From NCBI RefSeq assembly GCF_023544865.1, contig NZ_JAMJFX010000029.1, positions 1 to 32,252 of the forward strand: a stretch of 32,252 nucleotides of DNA. The letters are read 5' to 3'. Source of the DNA: Phaeovulum molybdatiresistens (GTDB lineage Bacteria; Pseudomonadota; Alphaproteobacteria; Rhodobacterales; Rhodobacteraceae). Of this stretch, positions 15,841 to 24,319 are shown piece by piece (the first letter of the stretch is position 1; every line of letters begins with the position of its first letter). A model generated the notes under the pieces. That model saw only the letters and a program-made list of their open reading frames with translations, had not been told where the DNA came from and made no database searches. The position numbers and the translations under genes are program-made.

Positions 15841-15900
15841 CCGAAATACCTCGGGGGGTGAATTTGCGTGAAACGCAAAGAGGGGGGCAGCGCCCCCCTC
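15841..15900. terminator. Gene-end hairpins, dispersed element locus 2
   Basis: Two hairpins stand between fumC and the DUF4169 gene: TTTGCGT-GAA-ACGCAAA (15863-15879) and GAGGGGGGC-AGC-GCCCCCCTC (15880-15900). The preceding CGAAATACCTCGGGGGG (15842-15858) is a distant relative of the sequence at the other loci. It is placed to terminate fumC. Confidence 0.6.
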
Positions 15901-15926
15901 TCTCCAGTCCACATTCCGGCCCGCGG

Positions 15927-17321
15927 TCAGCCCTTGGGGCCGATCATGTCCTCGGGGCGCACGATGCGGTCGAAGGTCTCGCCATCGACAAACCCCAGCG
16001 CAATCGCCTCTTCGCGCAGCGTGGTGCCGTTCTTGTGCGCGGTCTTGGCGACCTTGGTGGCATTGTCATAGCCGATGGTCGGCGCCAGTGCCGTCACCAG
16101 CATCAGCGATTCCTTCATCAGCTTTTCGATCCGCGCGGTGTTGGCCTGGGTGCCGACCACCATGTTGTCGGTAAAGCTGCCCGCCGCATCGCCCAACAGC
16201 TGCATCGATTGCAGCACGTTGTAGGACATCATCGGGTTGTAGACGTTCAGCTCGAAATGGCCCTGGCTGCCGGCAAAGCCCACGGCGGCGTCATTGCCCA
16301 TGACATGGGCGCAGACCATGGTCAGCGCCTCGGCCTGGGTCGGGTTCACCTTGCCTGGCATGATCGACGAGCCCGGCTCGTTTTCTGGCAGGATCAGCTC
16401 GCCCAGACCCGAACGGGGGCCCGACCCCAGCAGGCGCATGTCGTTGGCGATCTTGAACAGGCTCGCCGCAACGGTCTTCAGCGCGCCCGAGAACATGACC
16501 ATCGCGTCATGCGCGGCCAGCGCCTCGAACTTGTTCGGCGCGGTGACGAAGGGCAGGTTGGTGATGGCGGCGATCTGCGCGGCAACCCGGGTGTCCCAGC
16601 CGACCTTGGTGTTCAGGCCCGTGCCGACGGCGGTGCCGCCCTGCGCCAGTTCGTAGATCTGGGGCAGGCACATTTCCACCCGCTTGATCCCCATCGCGAC
16701 CTGATGGGCATAGCCGCCGAATTCCTGGCCCAGCGTCAGGGGCGTGGCATCCTGCGTGTGGGTGCGGCCGATCTTGATGATGTCCTTGAATTCTTCCGCC
16801 TTGGCCACCAGCGCCGCATGCAACTTGCGCAGGCCGGGGATCAGCACGTCGCGCGCGATCATGCCGATGGCCACATGCATCGCGGTCGGGAAGGTGTCGT
16901 TTGACGACTGGCCCATGTTCACATGGTCGTTCGGGTGGACGGGCTTTTTCGAGCCCATGACGCCGCCCAGCATCTCGATCGCGCGATTGCTGATCACCTC
17001 ATTGGCGTTCATGTTCGACTGCGTGCCGGACCCGGTCTGCCAGACCACCAGCGGGAAGTTGTCGTCGAACTTGCCGTCAATCACTTCGGTCGCGGCGGCG
17101 GCGATGGCGTTGCCGATCGTGGCGTCGATGTCGCCCTGTTCGATATTGACCAGCGCGCAGGCCTTCTTGATCACGCCCAGCGCGCGGATGATCGCCACCG
17201 GCTGACGTTCCCAGCCGATCGGGAAGTTCTGGATCGAGCGCTGCGTCTGCGCGCCCCAGTATTTGTCGGCGGGAACTTCAAGCGGGCCGAAGCTGTCGGT
17301 TTCGGTGCGGGTAGCAGTCAT
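15927..17321 (-). CDS. fumC: Class II fumarate hydratase
   Basis: FumC interconverts fumarate and L-malate in the citric acid cycle; it is the iron-free, oxygen-stable tetrameric class. The 464-residue protein has TGSGTQSNMNANEV (about 95-110), the TQDATPLTLGQEF block, and the superfamily signature GSSIMPGKVNPTQ. ATG 17321 has GGAGG five bases upstream; the open frame beyond it is not coding-like. Confidence 0.97.
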   Translation of the reverse strand: MTATRTETDSFGPLEVPADKYWGAQTQRSIQNFPIGWERQPVAIIRALGVIKKACALVNIEQGDIDATIGNAIAAAATEVIDGKFDDNFPLVVWQTGSGTQSNMNANEVISNRAIEMLGGVMGSKKPVHPNDHVNMGQSSNDTFPTAMHVAIGMIARDVLIPGLRKLHAALVAKAEEFKDIIKIGRTHTQDATPLTLGQEFGGYAHQVAMGIKRVEMCLPQIYELAQGGTAVGTGLNTKVGWDTRVAAQIAAITNLPFVTAPNKFEALAAHDAMVMFSGALKTVAASLFKIANDMRLLGSGPRSGLGELILPENEPGSSIMPGKVNPTQAEALTMVCAHVMGNDAAVGFAGSQGHFELNVYNPMMSYNVLQSMQLLGDAAGSFTDNMVVGTQANTARIEKLMKESLMLVTALAPTIGYDNATKVAKTAHKNGTTLREEAIALGFVDGETFDRIVRPEDMIGPKG

Positions 17322-17434
17322 GGGGACCTCCACGGAAATGTTACCGGGGGTCATAAGGGCTGGGGGGGCGTTTTGCAATCGGCATGCAGATGTATACCGC
17401 TAACGGCGCTGCCTTGGCCCTTCCGCGCAGCCGC

Positions 17435-17887
17435 CTATTTGCGCCACTTGTCCAGGCTGACCACCTCGGCCTCGGTCCGCGGGGCGGGATCGGGCTCTTC
17501 GGGGTCGTCATCATCTTCTTCTTCGTCGTCATGCATCTGGGTTTCGAAGCGCAGCCCGAATTCGACCGACGGATCGACGAAGGTGTGGATCGAATCGAAG
17601 GGGATATACAGCGGTTCGGGCGAATCGCCGAAGTTCAGCGTCACGAAGAAGCCGTCGTCCGTCACCTCAAGGTTGTCGAACCAGTGCTGGATCACCACGG
17701 TCATTTCATCGGGATAGCGCGCGCGCAGCCAGTCGGCCAGTTGCGCCCCGGGGTGGCGGGTGTCGAAGGTGATGAAGAAGTGATGTTCGCCCGGCAGGCC
17801 GTCACGCGCCACATCCGCCAGCACGGTCTGAATCAGGCCGCGCATCGCGCGGTGCATGAGGTTTCCGTAATCGATGCTGCGCGCCAT
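17435..17887 (-). CDS. sspB: ClpXP adaptor SspB, alphaproteobacterial type
   Basis: SspB binds ssrA-tagged proteins from stalled ribosomes and tethers them to ClpXP. The 150-residue protein has the substrate-binding fold in its first 110 residues (GEHHFFITFDTRHPG, MTVVIQHWFDNLEV, FGDSPEPLYIPFDSI), a very acidic linker (DDEEEDDDDPEEPD) and a short C-terminal tail VVSLDKWRK that would be the ClpX-docking module. AAAGGA precedes ATG 17887. The ssrA gene lies about 620 bases upstream on the same strand. Confidence 0.92.
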   Translation of the reverse strand: MARSIDYGNLMHRAMRGLIQTVLADVARDGLPGEHHFFITFDTRHPGAQLADWLRARYPDEMTVVIQHWFDNLEVTDDGFFVTLNFGDSPEPLYIPFDSIHTFVDPSVEFGLRFETQMHDDEEEDDDDPEEPDPAPRTEAEVVSLDKWRK

Positions 17888-17985
17888 GTCCGTCCTTTCG
17901 TCTCGGTCGTCACAGCATAGGAGATTCGCGCCGTAAGGGAAGGGGGGCCGGGTCCGCGGCCGCCCGGGCCGCGGGCAAGGCACGC

Positions 17986-18414
17986 CTAGCGCAGCCGTTC
18001 GCCCGACAGGCACAGCGCCATGGTTTCGGGCGGCAGCGCGCCAAGATGTTCGAACATCGCGATCATGTCGAAATGATTATACGCCTCGGCAAACAGGTCA
18101 CCTTCGAAGCGCAGCATCAACTGGCCGGAAAATTCCACCGGCGCCAGGCTGTGCCGGGCCCGCGCCTTGACCGTGATCAGCGCCCAAAGCCAGTCGCCCG
18201 TCCCGACATGGCGCGCGATCTGCACGTCGATTCCCGTCAGCAGGGCGCGCAGCGCGGGAACCAGTTCGGCAAATTCATCGGGATGGATGTCCAGTCCCGC
18301 CATCAGCCCGCGGGCGCAGGCGGCAGGGGTGAAGAACTGGTCGATCGTGTCCAGATAGCCATCGATCCAGACGCGTTGCAGCCAGTTTTGCAGCAGATCG
18401 AGCTTGCGGTCCAT
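17986..18414 (-). CDS. NTF2/SnoaL-like protein of unknown function
   Basis: This 142-residue protein is most like the SnoaL/NTF2-like cone fold: an N-terminal helix pair (NWLQRVWIDGYLDTIDQFF), a P-x-L-R-A-L-L segment, then alternating strands (VQIARHVGTGDWLWALITVKA, VEFSGQLMLRFEGDLFAEAYNHFD). The catalytic residues of known cyclases cannot be identified. ATG 18414 follows GGGAAGA. It lies between sspB and ssrA, all on one strand; whether it belongs to trans-translation is unknown. Confidence 0.65.
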   Translation of the reverse strand: MDRKLDLLQNWLQRVWIDGYLDTIDQFFTPAACARGLMAGLDIHPDEFAELVPALRALLTGIDVQIARHVGTGDWLWALITVKARARHSLAPVEFSGQLMLRFEGDLFAEAYNHFDMIAMFEHLGALPPETMALCLSGERLR

Positions 18415-18509
18415 GGTTCTTCCCATCGCGGTTGTCGGGGTGACCCTGACACAGAGGGTTTGCAAAGCCGTTAACGCCCGTTCGTGACAGGCTGCGGGTC
18501 GCGAAGGAT

Positions 18510-18834
18510 GGGGGGAAGGTGCAGGATTCTGTTGCCAGGCTCCTGCGGGCCCCGCCTTGGGCTGCTAGGCACAAGGGCTTAAGGTTTCGGTTACCCGAGC
18601 TGCTTACGCAGCCAGAGCGACCGGAGCACGGTTGTCGTTGGCAACTGTACTTTTTGCACCGATAACGGTGGTAGCTCACCGAGACAAAGCAAACACCTTT
18701 AGACGTTCGTCGATCCTGTTTCGGCCCCATTTGCCCCCAACGAGGGTGCTTTGGTGGAGCCGCCGGGTACCGCCCCCGGGTCCGATCCGGTTATTCCGTG
18801 CGCGTTTATGTCCATAGCCCGGGTTGCCCCGAAC
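18510..18834 (-). ncRNA. ssrA: Circularly permuted two-piece tmRNA
   Basis: tmRNA frees stalled ribosomes and adds a degradation tag. The acceptor piece comes first on this strand (about 18830-18752) and ends CGGCTCC-ACCA, with T stem CCGGG/CCCGG. After a 23-base intervening loop the coding piece begins at 18728 with GGGGCCG, which pairs over seven positions (one G-T) with CGGCTCC to rebuild the alanine-tRNA-like acceptor. The tag frame at 18642-18604 reads ANDNRAPVALAA then TAA, the form seen in Rhodobacter relatives. The permuted two-piece layout is the alphaproteobacterial type. The mature 3' end of the coding piece, near 18510, is an estimate. Confidence 0.95.
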
Positions 18835-18840
18835 AGGGTG

Positions 18841-18869
18841 AATATAGGCGGGCGGGATCGGCCTTGCAA
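18841..18869 (-). promoter_or_regulatory. Sigma-70 promoter of ssrA
   Basis: On the minus strand, TTGCAA (18869-18864), a 17-base spacer and TATATT (18846-18841) form a good housekeeping promoter. It predicts a start near 18834, just before the acceptor piece. Confidence 0.7.
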
Positions 18870-18901
18870 GGGGCGGGGCGCGCGCAAGCGGGGGGCCGGG
18901 C

Positions 18902-18920
18902 AGGGGGCTGTCTGCCCCCT
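18902..18920. repeat. GGGGGC/GCCCCC hairpin, dispersed element locus 3
   Basis: AGGGGGC-TGTCT-GCCCCCT forms a seven-pair stem. It resembles the hairpins at 12365, 15880 and 29502 and lies next to the 27-bp repeats, upstream of ssrA. Confidence 0.55.
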
Positions 18921-18945
18921 CTTGGCCTGCGGCCAATTCACGCCC

Positions 18946-19026
18946 GAGGATATTTCGGCAAAGCCGAAGGGCGAGGATATTTCTGCAAAGCCGAAAGCCG
19001 GGAATATTTCGGCAAAGCCGAAGGGG
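18946..19026. repeat. Three tandem 27-bp palindromic repeats
   Basis: Units at 18946-18972, 18973-18999 and 19000-19026 share GATATTTCGGCAAAGCCGAAG with few changes. Each holds TTCGGC-AAA-GCCGAA, a six-pair hairpin (the middle unit has TTCTGC). There are no spacers and no coding sense. Single copies in reverse orientation occur at 29472 and, more diverged, at 12304. Confidence 0.9.
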
Positions 19027-19032
19027 GGCAGC

Positions 19033-19060
19033 AAAAAGGGGCGCCCGGGGGCGCCCCTTT
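19033..19060 (-). terminator. Strong terminator of the PotD-like gene
   Basis: AAAGGGGCGCCC and GGGCGCCCCTTT form a perfect twelve-pair stem with a two-base GG loop. On the minus strand it is followed by a T run (CCCCTTTTTGC). It lies about 20 bases behind the stop at 19081. Confidence 0.88.
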
Positions 19061-19080
19061 GGTCTGCGATCGTTGCGGGA

Positions 19081-20130
19081 TCAGAAGCCTGCCTTGATCT
19101 TTTCGAATTCCGCCAGCTGGCGTTCGCGCAGTGCCGGGTCGTTCGGGGTCTGGGCCAGGATCGGCGCGTCGATATCGGTCAGGCCCGCGGTTTCCAGATC
19201 CTCGGCGGGGACCAGGTCCATCGCGGCGGTGTTGGTGTGACCATAGCCGATGGCATCGAGCAGCGCCGGGCCTGCCTCGGGGCGCAGCCAGGCATTGACG
19301 AAATCATAGAGCTTGTCTTCCGACCCGGGCCCGTCCTTGAGGTTCACGAAGCCGCAGAACCAGGTGGAAGAGCCTTCCTTGGCCTCGCGCTGGAAAGCGA
19401 CGGGGTAGCCGTCATTTCGCAGATAAACGACGCCGTCGTTCCAGGACCAGGCCACCAGAACCTCGCCCGAGGCCATCAGCTGCGCCTGTTCGGCCGGATC
19501 CGCCCAGTAAGAGCGAACGTTCTGATGCGCCTCGCGCAGCCAGGCGGCAGCGGCGGCAAACTGTTCGTCGGAAATCGTGGTCCAGTCGGTCACGCCGGTC
19601 GCCAGATAGGCCAGCGCCCAGATGTCATCCGAACTGTCGGGCAGCGAGGTGCGGCCCTGGTATTTCGGGTTGGTGAAGACCGAGAGCGAGGCCACATCCT
19701 CGGCGGGGACCTGTTCGGGGTTGTAGGCGATGGCGGTCACGCCCCAGTCGGTCGGCAGATACCACACGCCCGCATCATCCTTGAAGATCGGGCTGTTCAG
19801 GAAGCTTGGGTCGAGATTGGCGAATTCGGGGATGCGGCTGGTGTCCCAGGGTTCGATCAGCCCGGCGTCACGGTATTTCGACACCATCTGCGAACAGGGA
19901 TGAGCGACATCGGCCTTGAAGCCCGAGGCGAGCTTTTGATAGGCCTCGTCGTCATCGCCGTAAAAGGTGTAGCTGGGGCCGGTGCCGTGCTTTTCGATAT
20001 AGGGGGCGAACAGGCCCTCTTCCTCGAAACCGGCCCAGTCGAAGACCAGCAGGTCGGGGTCCGCCGCGCGAGCGGGCAGGGTAAGGGCGAAGGCGGCCAC
20101 GCTGGCCAGAAGTAGCGAAGACTTGCGCAT
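19081..20130 (-). CDS. Periplasmic binding protein, PotD/spermidine-putrescine type
   Basis: This 349-residue exported protein has a signal peptide at 1-23 (MRKSSLLLASVAAFALTLPARA). The mature part is a class II periplasmic binding protein of the polyamine group: LLVFDWAGFEEEGLFAPYIEKHG at the start, GFKADVAHPCSQMVSKYRDAGLIEPWD, and WYLPTDWGVTAIAYN. Family members carry polyamines or similar cations to an ABC transporter. No permease or ATPase gene is next to it here, so it is an orphan or its partners lie elsewhere. AGGGAA precedes ATG 20130. It is divergent from a class V PLP enzyme, with about 170 bases between. Confidence 0.88.
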   Translation of the reverse strand: MRKSSLLLASVAAFALTLPARAADPDLLVFDWAGFEEEGLFAPYIEKHGTGPSYTFYGDDDEAYQKLASGFKADVAHPCSQMVSKYRDAGLIEPWDTSRIPEFANLDPSFLNSPIFKDDAGVWYLPTDWGVTAIAYNPEQVPAEDVASLSVFTNPKYQGRTSLPDSSDDIWALAYLATGVTDWTTISDEQFAAAAAWLREAHQNVRSYWADPAEQAQLMASGEVLVAWSWNDGVVYLRNDGYPVAFQREAKEGSSTWFCGFVNLKDGPGSEDKLYDFVNAWLRPEAGPALLDAIGYGHTNTAAMDLVPAEDLETAGLTDIDAPILAQTPNDPALRERQLAEFEKIKAGF

Positions 20131-20302
20131 GATTTCCCTGTTCAAAGCTTTGGGTTGTGCATCGACGCTAGACGCTGGCGCAGGTCCGGGCAAGCCACTT
20201 TTGGCGCATCGGCGCGGGTGCGATTGACCTTTGCCGCTGCTTTGCGCAAGTGTGATGCACCCAAGGCAAATCAACCTCGGCGTGCGCCGTGCAGGAGAGT
20301 AG

Positions 20303-21574
20303 ATGACCATCCCGACCCTTGATCTTCGTTTCGTTCGCCGGCACTTTCCCGCCTTTTCCGATCCGGCGGCCGCGCAGCGGGGCTTTTTCGAGAATGCCGG
20401 CGGGTCTTTTGCCTGTGCGCCGGTGATCGACCGGCTGACGCGGTTCTACCGCACCCGCAAGGTGCAGCCCTATGCCGCCTTTCCCGCCTCGGCCGCGGCG
20501 GGCGCCGAGATGGATGAGGCGCGCGAGCGGCTGGCGGCGATGCTGGGCGTGGCCGGGGATGAGGTCAGCTTTGGCCCCTCGACCACGGCCAATACCTATG
20601 TGCTGGCCCAGGCCTTTCGCGGTGCCCTGACCCCGGGCGAGGCGATCGTGGTGACCGATCAGGACCATGAGGCAAATTCCGGCCCCTGGCGGCGGCTGGC
20701 CGAGGCGGGGATCGAGATCCGCGAATGGGGCATTGACCCTGACACCGGCCATCTGGACCCCGCGCAGCTGGCGCCCTTGCTGGCGGATGGGCGGGTGCGG
20801 CTGGTCTGTTTTCCGCATTGTTCCAACGTGGTGGCGCAGATCAACCCGGTGGCCGAGATCGTGGCGATGGCGCATGCGGCAGGCGCGGTGGCCTGTGTCG
20901 ACGGGGTCAGCTATGCCCCCCACGGCTTGCCCGATGTGGGGGCGCTGGGGGCCGATATCTACCTGTTTTCCGCCTACAAGACCTATGGGCCGCATCAGGG
21001 CATCATGGTGATCCGCCGTGATCTGGGCGCGCGGCTGCCCAATCAGGCGCATTGGTTCAACGCCGAGGTGCTGTGGAAGCGCTTTACGCCCGCCGGCCCC
21101 GATCATGCCCAGGTGGCCGCCTGCGCGGGCATTGCCGATTACATCGATGCGCTGCACGATCATCACTTCGCGCCTGAACCCGACGCGCGGCTGCGCGCGG
21201 CGCGGGTGCATGGGCTGATGCGGGCGCAGGAAATCCGGTTGATGCAGCCCTTGCTGACCTATCTGTACCACCTGCCCGGGGTGCGCCTGCTTGGCCCCGT
21301 TGCGGCCCAGGACCGCGCGCCCACCTTCGCGCTGGCGCTGGCGCTGGACGGGCCAGCCGCGCCGGTTGCCGCGGCGCTGGCCGAACGGGGCATCGACTGC
21401 GCGGGGGGGCATTTCTACGCCCGCCGCCCGCTGGAATCTATGGGCGTCGATCCGGACGCGGGCGTCCTGCGGCTGTCCTTCGTGCATTACACCACGCCCG
21501 AGGATGTGGTTCGGCTGATCGGCGCGCTGGATGCGGTGCTGGACGCGCAGCGGGCGGGCCAGCTGGCACAGTGA
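20303..21574 (+). CDS. Class V aminotransferase-fold PLP enzyme
   Basis: This 423-residue cytoplasmic PLP protein is of the cysteine desulfurase/isopenicillin-N epimerase-like group. His122 lies in DQDHEANSGPW, Asp200 in ACVDGVSYAPH, and the PLP-binding Lys226 in LFSAYKTYGPHQG. There is no Cys loop of NifS/SufS type near the C-terminus, so it is probably not a housekeeping desulfurase. The reaction is unknown. The PotD-like gene is divergent; a link between the two (an amine or amino acid substrate) is inference. Confidence 0.85.
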   Translation: MTIPTLDLRFVRRHFPAFSDPAAAQRGFFENAGGSFACAPVIDRLTRFYRTRKVQPYAAFPASAAAGAEMDEARERLAAMLGVAGDEVSFGPSTTANTYVLAQAFRGALTPGEAIVVTDQDHEANSGPWRRLAEAGIEIREWGIDPDTGHLDPAQLAPLLADGRVRLVCFPHCSNVVAQINPVAEIVAMAHAAGAVACVDGVSYAPHGLPDVGALGADIYLFSAYKTYGPHQGIMVIRRDLGARLPNQAHWFNAEVLWKRFTPAGPDHAQVAACAGIADYIDALHDHHFAPEPDARLRAARVHGLMRAQEIRLMQPLLTYLYHLPGVRLLGPVAAQDRAPTFALALALDGPAAPVAAALAERGIDCAGGHFYARRPLESMGVDPDAGVLRLSFVHYTTPEDVVRLIGALDAVLDAQRAGQLAQ

Positions 21575-21623
21575 TCCAGACGCCCGGGGCGCTGCGTAAA
21601 AGCACAAACCTTGGGGGCAGGCG

Positions 21624-23036
21624 ATGGGCGACACACCGATACTTCTGTGGCTTCGGCGGGATTTCCGGCTAAGCGATCACCCGGCCATGGCGGCGGCTGT
21701 GGCGACGGGGCGGCCCGTCATCCCGGTCTTCATCCATGATGAGACGGTCGAGACGCTGGGGGCTGCGCCGAAATGGCGGCTGGGCGCGGCGGTCGGCCAT
21801 TTCGCGGGCGTGCTGGATGGGATCGGGTCGCGCCTGATCCTGCGCCGTGGCCCCGCGCTGGAGGTGCTGCGCGCGCTGATCGCGCAAACCGGGGCGGGCG
21901 CGGTCTATTGGTCGCGGCTTTACGATCCGGCCTCGGTCGCGCGCGACACCGCCGTCAAGGCCGCGCTGAAGGCCGCGGGGATCGCTGCGCAAAGTTTTGC
22001 CGGGCATTTGCTGTTTGAACCCTGGACGGTGCAGACCGGCGCGGGCGGGCCCTATCGCGTCTATTCGCCCTATTGGCGCGCGGTCAAGGGACGCGAGGTT
22101 CTGCCCGCACTTCCAGCGGTGCATCAACTTCGCACGCCAAGCAACTGGCCAGAAAGCGAAAATCTGGAAGCCTGGCAGATGGGCGCCGCGATGCGGCGGG
22201 GCGCGGCGGTGGTCGCGCGTCACGCCCAGGTTGGCGAGGCGGCGGCGCTGGACCGGCTGGATCGGTTCATCCGCGGGCGGAGCGAGCGCTATCAGGACCG
22301 GCGCGATTTTCCGGCGGAACCCGCCACCTCGGGCCTGTCGGAAAACCTGACGGTGGGCGAAATCTCGGCCAGGGTGGTCTGGCATGCGGGCTGGCGCGCG
22401 CTGCAGGAAGGGGCTGCGGGGGCGGAGCATTTCCTGAAGGAACTGGTCTGGCGCGAATTCGCCTGGCATCTGCTGCACCATTTCCCCGATCTGGCCCAGG
22501 CCAACTGGCGCGCGGAATGGGCGGATTTTCCCTGGCGCGGGGACAATGACGATGCCGAGGCCTGGCGGCGCGGCATGACGGGCGAACCCTTTGTCGATGC
22601 CGCCATGCGGCAGATGTATGTGACCGGCACGATGCACAACCGCGCGCGCATGATCGCGGCGTCCTACCTGACGAAACATCTGCTGACCGACTGGCGCGTG
22701 GGCCTGAAGTGGTTTGAAGACTGCCTGATCGACTGGGACCCGGCGGCCAATGCGATGGGCTGGCAATGGGTCGCGGGATCCGGCCCCGACGCGGCCCCCT
22801 ATTTTCGTGTCTTCAACCCCGAGGGTCAGGCGGAAAAGTTCGACAAGACAGGTTCTTACCGGGCAAAGTTCATAGCCGATGGGCAGCCTTTGCCAGCCCC
22901 CGAGGCGCTGGAATTCTTTGCCGCCTGCCCGAAATCCTGGGGCCTTTCGCCCGACCAGCGCTATCCCGCGCGGCGAATTTCCCTTGACGCAGGGCGCAAG
23001 CGGGCCTTGACTGCTTATGCGGCGCGCGAAAAGTGA
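21624..23036 (+). CDS. phrB: Deoxyribodipyrimidine photolyase, class I
   Basis: The enzyme uses blue light and FADH to split cyclobutane pyrimidine dimers in DNA. The 470-residue protein has the N-terminal antenna domain (ILLWLRRDFRLSDHPAM) and the C-terminal FAD-binding helical domain with YQDRRDFPAEPATSGLSENL, LVWREFAWHLLHHFP, FVDAAMRQMYVTGTMHNRARM and the WDPAANAMGWQWVAGSGPDAAPYFRVFNP block, which carry the class I signatures. The Asn and Trp residues expected in DNA photolyase are present, so repair is more likely than a pure cryptochrome role. cfa follows about 50 bases later. Confidence 0.95.
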   Translation: MGDTPILLWLRRDFRLSDHPAMAAAVATGRPVIPVFIHDETVETLGAAPKWRLGAAVGHFAGVLDGIGSRLILRRGPALEVLRALIAQTGAGAVYWSRLYDPASVARDTAVKAALKAAGIAAQSFAGHLLFEPWTVQTGAGGPYRVYSPYWRAVKGREVLPALPAVHQLRTPSNWPESENLEAWQMGAAMRRGAAVVARHAQVGEAAALDRLDRFIRGRSERYQDRRDFPAEPATSGLSENLTVGEISARVVWHAGWRALQEGAAGAEHFLKELVWREFAWHLLHHFPDLAQANWRAEWADFPWRGDNDDAEAWRRGMTGEPFVDAAMRQMYVTGTMHNRARMIAASYLTKHLLTDWRVGLKWFEDCLIDWDPAANAMGWQWVAGSGPDAAPYFRVFNPEGQAEKFDKTGSYRAKFIADGQPLPAPEALEFFAACPKSWGLSPDQRYPARRISLDAGRKRALTAYAAREK

Positions 23037-23089
23037 ACCTGGCGCGCGTGCCATGCGTATCCGGTTGAAAACGCTCAAGGGGGACGCAG

Positions 23090-24319
23090 ATGTTCGACAT
23101 GGATGCCAAGGTGCTGACCGAAACCACGGGGCAGAAAAATCTGCCGCGCTGGTTTGCGCGGGTCTTTTCCGTGGCGGGGCGCGGGGTGGCACATGGGCGG
23201 CTGGATTTCGTCATGCCCGACGGGCGGCGCTTTCGCATCCAGGGCGCCGGACCCGGGCCGCAGGCCGAGGTGGTGGTGCATGATCCCGACATTTTCGCCC
23301 GCCTGATCCGCGAAGGCGACCTGGGCTTTTGCGAGGCCTATCTGGATGGCGGCTGGTCCTCGCCCGATCTGATGGCGTTCATGGATCTGATCCATGCGGA
23401 CAATGACGATCTGTATGACGGCTTTCCGGGCTTGGGCCTGCTGCGCAAATATGAGGCCTTCCGCCACTGGCTGCGCGGCAATTCGCGCGCGCAGGCCCGG
23501 CGTAACATCGCGGCGCATTACGATCTGGGCAATGATTTCTACGCGCTCTGGCTGGACCCCTCGATGACCTATTCCTCGGCGCTGTATCGCGGCACCGATG
23601 ACCTGCAAGAGGCGCAGCGCCAGAAATACGCCGCCATGGTCGATGCGCTGGACGTGGCGCCGGGCGCGCATGTGCTGGAAATCGGCTGTGGCTGGGGGGG
23701 CTTTGCGGAATACGCGGCGGGTGAACGCGGGCTGCGGTTGACCTGTCTGACGATTTCGCAGGCCCAGCATGATTATGCCGTGGCCCGCATTGCCCGCGCC
23801 GGCCTGTCGGATCGGGTCGAGATCCGTCTGCAGGATTACCGCGATACCACCGGCCAGTTCGACGCCATCGCCTCGATCGAGATGTTCGAGGCGGTGGGCG
23901 AGAAATACTGGCCCACCTATTTCGACGTGGTCCACAACCGTTTGAAGCCCGGCGGCAAGGCCTGCCTGCAGGTCATCACCGTGCAGGAAAAGCGCTTTGA
24001 GATCTATAGGCAAACCCCGGATTTCATTCAGAAATATATCTTCCCCGGGGGCATGCTGCCGCCGCCGTCCAAGATGCAATCCCTGCCGCAGGCCGCGGGG
24101 CTGCGGCCCCTGGGCGGGCTGTCCTTCGGGCGTGATTACGCGCGCACGCTGCGGGTCTGGCACGAACGTTTCAACGCCCGCTGGCCCGAAATTGCCGCGA
24201 TGGGCTTTGATGCGCGTTTCCGGCGGATGTGGAATTTCTATCTTGCCTCTTGCGCCGGGGCCTTTGAGTACGGAAACTGCGATGTAACGCAATTCCGCTA
24301 CGAAAGGCCCGGGGGGTAG
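23090..24319 (+). CDS. cfa: Cyclopropane-fatty-acyl-phospholipid synthase
   Basis: Cfa adds a methylene from S-adenosylmethionine across the double bond of unsaturated acyl chains in membrane phospholipids, often in stationary or acid stress. The 409-residue protein has a lipid-binding N-terminal part, NIAAHYDLGNDFYALWLDPSMTYSSA (about 140-165), the SAM site VLEIGCGWGGFAEYA, and the SIEMFEAVGEKYWPTYF block with the conserved Glu. AAGGGGG precedes ATG 23090. The stop TAG directly abuts the trgA ATG at 24320. Confidence 0.95.
   Translation: MFDMDAKVLTETTGQKNLPRWFARVFSVAGRGVAHGRLDFVMPDGRRFRIQGAGPGPQAEVVVHDPDIFARLIREGDLGFCEAYLDGGWSSPDLMAFMDLIHADNDDLYDGFPGLGLLRKYEAFRHWLRGNSRAQARRNIAAHYDLGNDFYALWLDPSMTYSSALYRGTDDLQEAQRQKYAAMVDALDVAPGAHVLEIGCGWGGFAEYAAGERGLRLTCLTISQAQHDYAVARIARAGLSDRVEIRLQDYRDTTGQFDAIASIEMFEAVGEKYWPTYFDVVHNRLKPGGKACLQVITVQEKRFEIYRQTPDFIQKYIFPGGMLPPPSKMQSLPQAAGLRPLGGLSFGRDYARTLRVWHERFNARWPEIAAMGFDARFRRMWNFYLASCAGAFEYGNCDVTQFRYERPGG

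Noticed and set aside
18946..19026. CRISPR array
   Set aside because: The three units are directly adjacent, without spacers, and no cas genes are present.
18751..20115. 454-codon plus-strand frame across ssrA and the PotD-like gene
   Set aside because: It runs through the tmRNA acceptor piece, the palindromic repeats and antisense to a complete binding protein. It is not a gene.
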